Assembly: GCA_964574215.1 (NCBI GenBank)
Contig: CAZNLR010000062.1
Span: 1 to 21,753, forward strand
DNA from: GCA-2725625 sp964574215
GTDB taxonomy: Bacteria > Pseudomonadota > Alphaproteobacteria > Rhodospirillales > UBA2165
Length of the DNA stretch: 21,753 nt
Direction of reading: 5' to 3'
Shown piece by piece: positions 15,564 to 21,753 of this stretch (the first letter of the stretch is position 1; each line of letters begins with the position of its first letter). A model generated the notes under the pieces. That model was not told the DNA's origin. It ran no database searches and saw only the letters and a list, made by a program, of their open reading frames with translations. A program made the position numbers and the translations under genes.

Positions 15564-17189
15564 ATGGCACGAAGACCGCGTTTGGGAGCAAAAATCCGCA
15601 GATTGCGGCGGGAAAGGGACCTGACGCAGGCGCAGCTCGCGCAGCGGCTGATGATTTCGGCGAGTTATTTGAACCTCATTGAACACAATCAGCGGGCCGT
15701 AACTGTTCCTCTTTTGTTCAAATTGGGTGAAGTGCTCGACGTCGATTTACAGGCTTTGTCGCAAGACGACGAATCGCAAATTTTAGCCGAATTAATGGAA
15801 ATTTTGAGTGATCCGCTGTTCGCCGGCAGTGAGGCAGCGGGAGATTTGACCCGCGAGGATTTGAATGAATTGGTCGCGCAGTCACCGGTTGCCAGTCAAA
15901 CCATATTAAAAATTTATCGCGCCTATCAGAAAGCCCGCGATGATATTCAGTTTCTCGGAGAGCGGTTGTCGGAGGATTCATTGTATTCGGCATCCGCTCA
16001 TGAATTAAGGACGGTACTGACATCGATCCGGTCCTTTGCCGAAATTCTCCACGACAATGTCAATATCCCGGAGGAGGATCGTCAAAAATTTCTCGGCATT
16101 ATGGTCAAGGAGAGTGAAGGGTTATCGCAGAACATCGATACCTTGATGAGTTTCGTCTCCGCCGAAGGTGTTAATCGCTCGGTCGGCACGCGACCGCCTC
16201 TAGACGAGGTGAACGATTTTCTGCAAAGCCACCGGAATTATTTCGAGGACTTGGAAAAAGCCGCCGACGATTTGGTGGATATCGCCAATTTCGGCCGCTT
16301 CGACAGATTGCAGAAGCTCATTCATTTCGCCTCGCACGAACAGGGATTAACGGTGGATATCGGCGGCGGTGACGCCTTGCAAAGCAAACTCGTGCATTAT
16401 GATGGTGAGAATTTAAATTTGAGTCTGTCGAACAGTTTACCCCGGAACTCTTTGGTGTTTCAGATTGCTTTGTCGATCGGCCGCCTCTATTGCGCGGGCA
16501 TTATCGAACGGCTGGTCAGGGATGCACCGTTGACCAGCGATGCGTCGCGGGACATGTGCCGGGATACGCTGGCCCGGTATTTCGCGGGCGCCGTTCTTTT
16601 GCCCTACGATGAATTTCTCGAAGCGGCGCGGGAAGTCCGCTACGATCTGGAGCAACTGCAAAACTGGTTTGCATCCAGCTTCGAGCAGGTATGCCATCGT
16701 CTGGCGACCCTCAACAAACCCGGCGCCGAGGCAATCCCTTTTCATTTTGTCCGTGTTGACATCGCCGGAAATATTTCCAAGCGGTACGACGGGTCGGGAA
16801 TTAAGATACCGCGTTACGGCGGCGTGTGCCCGCGCTGGAACGTTCATCACGCCTTTCTGACGCCGGAATCGACCAATGTTCAATTTCTCAAAATGACGGA
16901 CGGTGCAACTTTTCTTAGTATCGCCCGTGCGACGGTTAAGCCTGGTCTCGGCCATAATCTGCCACGTAGTCACTACGCCGTTGCCATCGGATGCGACGTC
17001 TCTCACGCCGGTGAAATGGTTTATGTCGAAGGGTTGGATATCAATGAGCCGAGCCTGATTGTGCCGGCGGGGACGAGCTGCCGGATTTGCGAACGCCTGG
17101 AATGCGGCCAACGGGCCTTCCAGTCGATCCTTCACTCTTCAAGGATCGATGGGGATTCGGGTCAAGGCAGCCTGGACCTGCCGATCTAA
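15564..17189 (+). CDS. ScfR-type XRE regulator with an embedded histidine-kinase DHp domain
   Basis: A 541-residue protein. An N-terminal XRE helix-turn-helix (about 8-63: KIRRLRRERDLTQAQLAQRL, then SYLNLIEHNQRAVT) is followed by a linker and a histidine-kinase dimerisation/phosphoacceptor segment (about 142-200) with HELRTVLTSIRSF and candidate phospho-His at 146. The C-terminal part (about 215-541) is the IrrE-like/DUF2083 region of the short-chain fatty acyl-CoA regulator family: RYFAGAVLLPYDEFLEAARE (339-358), RYDLEQLQNWFASSFEQVCHR, VDIAGNISKR and the cysteine motif CRICERLECGQRAF (506-519). No HATPase domain is present, so it cannot phosphorylate itself, and no HExxH protease motif is seen. 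Family members bind acyl-CoA-type ligands and control acetate or propionate metabolism. The extra DHp domain, close to that of the kinase at 18422, suggests an added phospho-signal input. Confidence 0.9.
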   Translation: MARRPRLGAKIRRLRRERDLTQAQLAQRLMISASYLNLIEHNQRAVTVPLLFKLGEVLDVDLQALSQDDESQILAELMEILSDPLFAGSEAAGDLTREDLNELVAQSPVASQTILKIYRAYQKARDDIQFLGERLSEDSLYSASAHELRTVLTSIRSFAEILHDNVNIPEEDRQKFLGIMVKESEGLSQNIDTLMSFVSAEGVNRSVGTRPPLDEVNDFLQSHRNYFEDLEKAADDLVDIANFGRFDRLQKLIHFASHEQGLTVDIGGGDALQSKLVHYDGENLNLSLSNSLPRNSLVFQIALSIGRLYCAGIIERLVRDAPLTSDASRDMCRDTLARYFAGAVLLPYDEFLEAAREVRYDLEQLQNWFASSFEQVCHRLATLNKPGAEAIPFHFVRVDIAGNISKRYDGSGIKIPRYGGVCPRWNVHHAFLTPESTNVQFLKMTDGATFLSIARATVKPGLGHNLPRSHYAVAIGCDVSHAGEMVYVEGLDINEPSLIVPAGTSCRICERLECGQRAFQSILHSSRIDGDSGQGSLDLPI

Positions 17190-17260
17190 AGGATTAATGC
17201 GGTAACGGTTAATTCAGCCGAAGGAAACTTCACAATACCGCATATTTTCCGGGTCGCCAA

Positions 17261-17304
17261 AAAAGTTGCGGGACGCCCGGTTTCCCGAATTAAAGCGTCC
17301 CGCA
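17261..17304 (-). terminator. Intrinsic terminator for the 28-residue membrane protein gene
   Basis: TGCGGGACGC (17267-17276) and GCGTCCCGCA (17295-17304) form a perfect ten-pair stem with an 18-base loop. On the minus strand it is followed by ACTTTTTTGG. The T run is on the minus-strand side, so it ends transcription from the small gene at 17327-17413; it may also block antisense reading into the regulator. Confidence 0.75.
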
Positions 17305-17326
17305 TTAATTGAGGGATTATCAATCG

Positions 17327-17413
17327 TCAGCTAGTTGCGACACCGATCAGGACCATCAAAACCAATACCGCAACGGCAATGATCCAAGGTTTATCTTTTA
17401 TGGCTTCAACCAT
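17327..17413 (-). CDS. 28-residue single-helix membrane protein
   Basis: The minus strand has ATG (17411-17413) after GTAGGAGCACCTAC, giving a strong AGGAG ribosome site, then 28 codons and a TGA. The product starts MVEAIKDKPW and continues as one hydrophobic helix (IIAVAVLVLMVLIGVA) ending in TS. A terminator lies 23 bases beyond the stop. Ribosome site, helix and terminator together support a real small protein, of the kind that modulates larger membrane proteins. The neighbouring sensor kinase and symporter are possible partners. It is too short for family assignment. Confidence 0.6.
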   Translation of the reverse strand: MVEAIKDKPWIIAVAVLVLMVLIGVATS

Positions 17414-17512
17414 GTAGGTGCTCCTACTTTTAATATTCCCTGGACCAATTTCCGAAGGATGGTTGTCAATAACATACTATTTTCAAAAATAGCAATTAAG
17501 TTTTTGATAATT

Positions 17513-17534
17513 AAGTGTAATTATGATTACACTT
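17513..17534. promoter_or_regulatory. Perfect nine-base dyad in the response-regulator/small-protein gap
   Basis: AAGTGTAAT, TATG, ATTACACTT is a perfect inverted repeat with a four-base spacer in an AT-rich region. It is about 100 bases upstream of the 28-residue gene and 200 upstream of the response regulator. The symmetry suggests a dimeric regulator site. Together with the GTAAATTT boxes 20-40 bases further on, it marks a divergent control region. Confidence 0.45.
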
Positions 17535-17556
17535 TACATAGGTGTTTGGTAACAAT

Positions 17557-17574
17557 GTAAATGTTGTAAATTTT
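17557..17574 (+). promoter_or_regulatory. GTAAAT boxes matching those before the ScfR-type regulator
   Basis: GTAAATGT (17557-17564) and GTAAATTT (17566-17573) stand as direct repeats nine bases apart. The 11-mer TTGTAAATTTT (17564-17574) is identical to 15497-15507 in the regulator's own upstream region. The spacing is close to the eight bases between the boxes at 15523 and 15531. It lies 159 bases before the response-regulator ATG. The rest of the gap to 17732 shows no convincing gene. Confidence 0.45.
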
Positions 17575-17732
17575 AGGGGTGGACGATGTATGATAATGGA
17601 TACTATACGTGAACAATGACTTTTCCGAACGAACAGGATAAACTGTCAAAAAACAGGGTCGGTCATAACCGGGCAAAGAGGTTTCATAAATAAATATCGG
17701 TGCAGAAAATTGATTTTGAGGGTGAGGTCGGT

Positions 17733-18113
17733 ATGACCATGTCGGTGCTGATCGTAGAAGACGAACCCAATATCGTCATGTCGTTGGAGTTCCTGATGGA
17801 AAATGCGGGTTACCGAGTCCGCGTTGTTCACGATGGGCGGTCCGCCTTGGAGGAAATAAAGAAAGAACCTCCGTCAATCGTACTCCTTGATATTATGCTG
17901 CCTGACCGGGACGGCTTCTCGGTTTGCGAATCCATCCGTGCCAATTCCGATTGGCAGGATGTCAGAATTTTAATGCTGACGGCGAAAGGCCGGGATATGG
18001 ATCGGGAAAAAGGATTAGCCCTTGGTGCGGATGAATACATCACGAAACCGTTTTCAACTAGAGATTTAGTTGAAAAAGTGAAAAACATGACGGACGGTTT
18101 TGCTGTCAATTAA
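17733..18113 (+). CDS. Receiver-only response regulator
   Basis: I chose the ATG at 17733; ATG 17739 is also possible, and the longer frame from 17700 adds an unlikely leader. The 126-residue protein is a single receiver domain: acidic pair E9/D10 in VLIVEDEPN, phospho-acceptor D53 in VLLDIMLPDRDG, T83 in MLTAKG, and K105 in YITKPF. No output domain follows, so it must act by contact with another protein. It is the first gene of a unit with the small membrane protein (18146) and the hybrid sensor kinase (18422), which is its evident cognate kinase. In the CbrAB system the regulator carries AAA and DNA-binding domains; here that part is missing. Confidence 0.9.
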   Translation: MTMSVLIVEDEPNIVMSLEFLMENAGYRVRVVHDGRSALEEIKKEPPSIVLLDIMLPDRDGFSVCESIRANSDWQDVRILMLTAKGRDMDREKGLALGADEYITKPFSTRDLVEKVKNMTDGFAVN

Positions 18114-18145
18114 CCGGTCTTGATGAAGACAGCCCAAAGACAGAC

Positions 18146-18391
18146 ATGAATAAATCGAGCAGATATACGGAACGTTTCGCCGCTTTGGTGATTTTGGCGG
18201 CGTTGCTTTTCAATCCGCCAATTCTATCGATTTTCAGCGCGCCGCATTTCGTATTCGGCATACCTCTCCTGTATTTCTATTTATTTGTCGCCTGGGGGCT
18301 GATCATCGCCGTGAACGCGATAATCTCGGACAAGCTGTCACGGGAAAACAAGGACATCGAAGACGCCGATCAGGTTGAGCCGGATGCGTAG
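18146..18391 (+). CDS. Small two-helix membrane protein, CbrX/DUF4212-like in position
   Basis: An 81-residue protein with two hydrophobic segments (about 11-33, AALVILAALLFNPPILSIF, and 36-61, FGIPLLYFYLFVAWGLIIAV) and an acidic C-terminal tail. It begins 32 bases after the response regulator and ends 30 bases before the sensor kinase. Small two-helix proteins encoded directly before SLC5-type transporters (DUF4212) or before CbrA (CbrX) are known, so it probably assists the symporter part of the kinase. The likeness is in size, topology and position; I cannot confirm sequence homology. Confidence 0.75.
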   Translation: MNKSSRYTERFAALVILAALLFNPPILSIFSAPHFVFGIPLLYFYLFVAWGLIIAVNAIISDKLSRENKDIEDADQVEPDA

Positions 18392-18421
18392 CACGGTGGA
18401 CAATTTTTCGGAATTGGCCGC

Positions 18422-21169
18422 ATGCTGACCGGCGGCTTCATTATATTTGCCTCATTCGGCTACATCGCTCTGCTGTTTGCCATCGCGTATTACGGCGACA
18501 AGCGGGCCGACGCCGGTCGCGGCATTATCAATAACCCCTATATCTACACGTTATCAATCGCCGTTTATGCAACCACCTGGACGTTTTACGGCAGTGTCGG
18601 CCGGGCGGCCTCGAAGGGCGTTGAATTTCTGACCATTTATCTGGGACCGACGCTGGCGTTCGTGGCCTGGTGGTTTGTGCTGGCGAAAATTCTGCGGATC
18701 GCCAAGGCCAACAGAATCACTTCGATTGCCGATTTCATCGCCTCCCGCTACGGCAAGAGTTCCGCTCTCGGCGGCCTGGTGACGGTTATCGCCGTGGTTG
18801 GCATCACCCCCTACATCTCCCTGCAACTCAAAGCCCTTGCTACCAGTTTGACGGTTTTGCTGGAGTACCCGGAGATCGTCATGCCTCAGGAGATCGGTGG
18901 ACAGCCGGCGGTCTCTTTTGCCGCTTTTATCATCGCCGTGTTGTTGGCCATCTTCGCCATCCTGTTCGGCACACGGCATCTCGACCCTAACGAACACCAC
19001 GAAGGGGTGGTGGCGGCGGTGGCGTTCGAATCCATCGTCAAACTGGTTGCTTTCGTGGCCGTCGGCCTGTTCGTCACCTATGGTCTCTATGATGGGTTCG
19101 GGGCGCTGTTTGCCGAAGCAAATAAAAATGAAGATCTGCGAAAGTTATTTACGGTCAGTTCCTCATCCAATTACGGCCAGTGGATCACCCTGACTATATT
19201 ATCCATGGCTGCGATCCTGTTTTTGCCCCGTCAGTTCCATATAACCGTGGTTGAAAATGTCGATGAGGACCATCTGAAAAAAGCGGTCTGGCTGTTTCCA
19301 CTCTATTTGCTGCTGATCAACATTTTTGTTCTGCCGATTGCCTTCGGCGGTTTGTTGCAATTTTCCGAAGGCAAGGTCGATCCCGATTATTTTGTTCTGA
19401 CCCTGCCCATGCTCACCCACAATGAAGGATTGGCGCTGCTGGCCTATATCGGCGGTCTGTCGGCAGCCACGGGTATGGCGATCATCTCCGCCATCGCCCT
19501 CAGCACCATGGTGTGCAACGACCTGCTCATGCCGGCTTTACTCAGAATGAAATGGTTGAAGATTCACGAGAGAGGTGATTCGACGGGCCTTGTTTTGAAC
19601 CTTCGGCGGTTCAGTTGCGTTCTCATCATGGCGTTGAGTTACGGCTATTTCATATTTATCGGTGAATCCTACACCTTGGTGACCATCGGTTTACTGTCGT
19701 TTTCCGCCGCCGCCCAATTTGCGCCTCCCATACTCGGGGGCATATTCTGGAAAGGCGCATCGGCCCGGGGCGCCTACACCGGCCTATTCCTCGGTTTCCT
19801 GATGTGGACCTATACGCTTTTGCTGCCGTCGTTCGCTTTGTCGGGATGGCTGCCGAAAAGCTTTATTACACAGGGCCCGTTCGGGATTGAGTTGCTCAAA
19901 CCTTACGAACTCCTGGGGCTGACCGGATTTGACGTTTTATCCCACTCCCTGTTTTGGAGCATGTTGATCAATATCGGCTGCTATGTCGGTGTTTCGCTTT
20001 TCAGCCGTCAGTCAGCCCTGGAGAGAATTCAAGCGACCTTGTTCGTCGATGTTGAAAGATCTTCCCGGACCATCGGCCGCTCCCTCATCTGGCAAGGCTC
20101 CGCCGAAGTAACCGACCTCAGGGACCTGCTCAACCGGTTTGTCGGCAAGAAGAGAACCGATGATGCTTTTGCCGCTCACGCCCGGATGCGAGGATTGGAT
20201 TTGGAGGATTTGATGGCGGTGGATGCCGAATTTGTCGGTTTCGCCGAACGGCTGCTGGCCGGTGCCGTCGGGTCTGCGTCGGCCAGCGTGTTGGTGTCTT
20301 CAATCGTTAAAGGCGAAATCGTCAGCCTGGAAGAAGTGCTGAAAATTCTGGATGAAACCTCCGAGGTGATCGAATACAGCCACCAGCTCGAACAAAAATC
20401 GAGAGAGCTCGAGACGGCGACGTCCGAACTGCGCCAGGCCAACGATCAATTGAAACAACTGGACCGGCTCAAAGATGATTTCCTTTCCACCATCAGCCAT
20501 GAACTGAGGACGCCGCTGACCTCTATCCGGTCATTTGGCGAAATTTTGTTCGACAAGTCTGAAATCGATTTGTCCCAGCGTAAACAGTTTCTCAGCGTCA
20601 TCGTCAGCGAAAGTGAACGGCTGACCCGTCTGATCAACCAAATTCTCGATCTGGCGAAAATGGAAGCTGGTAACATGGATTGGGAAATGAGCGAGGTGGA
20701 TGCCGGCGAGGTCATCAAAGAAGCCATCGCCGCGGCCAGTGGACTGGTTTCGGAAAAGAATGTGGAACTGGGCCTGGCTTTACCTGAAGAGCTGCCGAGG
20801 GTTTATGCCGACCGGGACCGGCTCATTCAGGTTATCGTCAACCTGTTGTCCAACGCCGTTAAGTTTTGCGACGGTTCTAACGCCCAAATACAAATATCTG
20901 CCGATACTGGTGACGAGGGATTGTTGGTGCGTGTCAGCGACAACGGTCCGGGCGTGCCGGCAGGATCGGAAAAAATTATTTTCGAAAAGTTTCAGCAGGC
21001 ATCCCGCGCCCTGGCGGGAAAACCCAAAGGAACCGGTTTGGGTCTGCCCATCAGCCGCCAGATCGTCGAGCATTTCGGCGGCCGCATCTGGTTCGAACCG
21101 GGACGCCCGAACGGATCCAATTTCTTTTTTACGCTGCCGGTTCGCCAGGCTTTAACCATAGCCGAATAG
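18422..21169 (+). CDS. CbrA-like hybrid: SLC5 symporter, STAC linker, histidine kinase
   Basis: A 915-residue protein. Residues about 1-530 are an SSS/SLC5 transporter with about 13 helices (ISIADFIASRYGK-type sodium-site region as TSIADFIASRYGK, and SAATGMAIISAIALSTMVCNDLL). Residues about 532-648 match the STAC linker (GSASASVLVSSIVKGE), then a coiled coil (about 650-690). The kinase core has HELRTPLTSIRSFGEIL with phospho-His 693, the N box NLLSNAVKF (about 805-813), DNGPGVP (840-846), the F box FEKFQ and GTGLGLP (870-876). All catalytic parts are present. Such proteins sense, and sometimes transport, a solute and phosphorylate a response regulator. The cognate receiver is at 17733. There is no PAS domain, unlike Pseudomonas CbrA. 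The ribosome site is weak, which fits coupling to the preceding gene. Confidence 0.93.
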   Translation: MLTGGFIIFASFGYIALLFAIAYYGDKRADAGRGIINNPYIYTLSIAVYATTWTFYGSVGRAASKGVEFLTIYLGPTLAFVAWWFVLAKILRIAKANRITSIADFIASRYGKSSALGGLVTVIAVVGITPYISLQLKALATSLTVLLEYPEIVMPQEIGGQPAVSFAAFIIAVLLAIFAILFGTRHLDPNEHHEGVVAAVAFESIVKLVAFVAVGLFVTYGLYDGFGALFAEANKNEDLRKLFTVSSSSNYGQWITLTILSMAAILFLPRQFHITVVENVDEDHLKKAVWLFPLYLLLINIFVLPIAFGGLLQFSEGKVDPDYFVLTLPMLTHNEGLALLAYIGGLSAATGMAIISAIALSTMVCNDLLMPALLRMKWLKIHERGDSTGLVLNLRRFSCVLIMALSYGYFIFIGESYTLVTIGLLSFSAAAQFAPPILGGIFWKGASARGAYTGLFLGFLMWTYTLLLPSFALSGWLPKSFITQGPFGIELLKPYELLGLTGFDVLSHSLFWSMLINIGCYVGVSLFSRQSALERIQATLFVDVERSSRTIGRSLIWQGSAEVTDLRDLLNRFVGKKRTDDAFAAHARMRGLDLEDLMAVDAEFVGFAERLLAGAVGSASASVLVSSIVKGEIVSLEEVLKILDETSEVIEYSHQLEQKSRELETATSELRQANDQLKQLDRLKDDFLSTISHELRTPLTSIRSFGEILFDKSEIDLSQRKQFLSVIVSESERLTRLINQILDLAKMEAGNMDWEMSEVDAGEVIKEAIAAASGLVSEKNVELGLALPEELPRVYADRDRLIQVIVNLLSNAVKFCDGSNAQIQISADTGDEGLLVRVSDNGPGVPAGSEKIIFEKFQQASRALAGKPKGTGLGLPISRQIVEHFGGRIWFEPGRPNGSNFFFTLPVRQALTIAE

Positions 21170-21181
21170 CTGTTTGGCCGA

Positions 21182-21511
21182 TTAAGTCGCCGCAAATAGA
21201 ATTTGCCAAATGAAAATCACAAATATGAAACTGCCAGCTAGTACGCAAAAACGCGCTACCTGCTTTAAACCGTTGTCATTGTCGTAATTTCCGGCGCATC
21301 GCCAAATGCCGACAAATATCCAGCAGGTATAGAAAAGCACGGCAATCAGATAGACCATGAGAAGGGAAGCCGTTTCGTTGTCGGGAACATCTGTCAGGGC
21401 TAGCAACAGCGCTAAAAACGGCAACCCAACAATCATCTCGCCGACCACGCCGAAAATCCAAAAAACTTTCGGCAGGTCGGCCTTGCCGTGCCAGACCTTC
21501 AACGGGGTCAT
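21182..21511 (-). CDS. Four-helix membrane protein of unknown function
   Basis: A 109-residue protein with GAGGA before its ATG. Hydrophobic segments lie at about 16-40 (VFWIFGVVGEMIVGLPFLALLLAL), 47-68 (SLLMVYLIAVLFYTCWIFVG) and 86-106 (FCVLAGSFIFVIFIWQILF), with the first perhaps being two short helices. Conserved-looking polar spots are WRCAGNYDN. It is tail-to-tail with the sensor kinase (12 bases between stops), so it is not part of that operon. I cannot name a family. Confidence 0.7.
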   Translation of the reverse strand: MTPLKVWHGKADLPKVFWIFGVVGEMIVGLPFLALLLALTDVPDNETASLLMVYLIAVLFYTCWIFVGIWRCAGNYDNDNGLKQVARFCVLAGSFIFVIFIWQILFAAT

Positions 21512-21545
21512 GGGAAAATCCTCAATAAATTTTAATATTTTTATA

Positions 21546-21565
21546 ACCGTAAATGTTTATACGGT
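21546..21565. promoter_or_regulatory. Dyad in the divergent promoter gap
   Basis: ACCGTA (21546-21551) and TACGGT (21560-21565) are inverted repeats with an eight-base AT-rich spacer, midway between two divergent small membrane protein genes. It is a possible operator controlling both; six-base arms can arise by chance. Confidence 0.3.
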
Positions 21566-21602
21566 CTGTGACGGTGGTCATTCGGGAATAGAGGAGCCTG
21601 CA

Positions 21603-21753
21603 ATGTCGAAATCCAGTCTAATTGTCGGATTATTTCTAGTAGTAGCAGGGCTGCTGTTCGCCGTTCTACTCATCAACAGCGGCAACTGGGACATTGCCCT
21701 GATAGCTGGTTTGCCGCCGGTGGCTCTGGGATCATGGATTGCCGTGGCTGATA
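21603..21753 (+). CDS. Small membrane protein (runs off the window)
   Basis: The ATG at 21603 is preceded by AGAGGAG. Fifty codons are visible with no stop: MSKSSLIVGLFLVVAGLLFA begins a first membrane helix (about 5-23), then a short polar turn with NSGNWD, and a second hydrophobic segment (about 31-48). It is divergent from the gene at 21511. The full length and family cannot be judged. Confidence 0.6.
   Translation, partial: MSKSSLIVGLFLVVAGLLFAVLLINSGNWDIALIAGLPPVALGSWIAVAD

Noticed and set aside
16450..16480. Active IrrE-like HExxH protease site in the ScfR-type protein
   Set aside because: The corresponding helix reads FQIALSIGRLYC with no HExxH, so only the fold relationship is claimed.
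16437..17135. 232-codon minus-strand open frame
   Set aside because: It is antisense to the C-terminal domain of the ScfR-type regulator, whose family motifs are clear on the plus strand.
17616..17693. 25-codon plus-strand mini-ORF before the response regulator
   Set aside because: It has no ribosome site, hydrophobic segment or other support, and its composition is like random translation.

Overview
The window looks like a piece of a Gram-negative, probably alphaproteobacterial (Rhodospirillales-like) chromosome. That is an inference from the gene families: a TRAP transporter, an ScfR-type short-chain acyl-CoA regulator, and solute symporters next to CBS-DUF294 and membrane-exonuclease genes. 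Base composition is moderate in coding regions, with AT-rich intergenic gaps. I see no rRNA, tRNA, CRISPR array, IS element or prophage.

Region 1 (1-1975, minus strand) is the 5' two-thirds of a molybdenum hydroxylase large subunit (CoxL/xanthine dehydrogenase family) with the last ~50 codons of a probable acyl-CoA dehydrogenase upstream. That gene is cut off abruptly at about 1955-1975, where a TRAP solute-binding gene lacking its signal peptide begins on the other strand. This is a rearrangement breakpoint or an assembly join.

Region 2 (1854-6770, plus strand) is a co-directional run: truncated dctP, dctQ, dctM, an IclR/MhpR-like regulator, a glutathione S-transferase and a YciI-like protein. 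It looks like a carboxylate or aromatic-acid uptake and catabolism island. Region 3 (6797-7842, minus) has a small coiled-coil protein and a tandem-YciI protein.

Region 4 (8013-15367) holds a CBS-DUF294 nucleotidyltransferase-like protein, a membrane-anchored DEDDh exonuclease, three uncharacterised or poorly characterised envelope proteins, a small-membrane-protein/TPR pair, and a large sodium:solute symporter with its own terminator. Between the convergent DUF294 and exonuclease genes lies a cluster of three dyad-symmetric repeats.

Region 5 (15368-21169) is the most interesting. It contains an ScfR-type XRE regulator with an embedded histidine-kinase dimerisation/phosphoacceptor (DHp) domain but no ATPase domain; a 28-residue membrane protein; a receiver-only response regulator; a small two-helix membrane protein; and a CbrA-like hybrid of SLC5 symporter, STAC linker and histidine kinase. 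The DHp of the regulator is 26/50 identical to that of the kinase. Together they suggest a two-component system whose DNA-binding output is supplied by an acyl-CoA-type regulator through an orphan DHp domain. Shared GTAAATTT boxes lie upstream of the regulator gene and in the gap before the response-regulator gene. The window closes with two small membrane proteins, the second cut by the edge.
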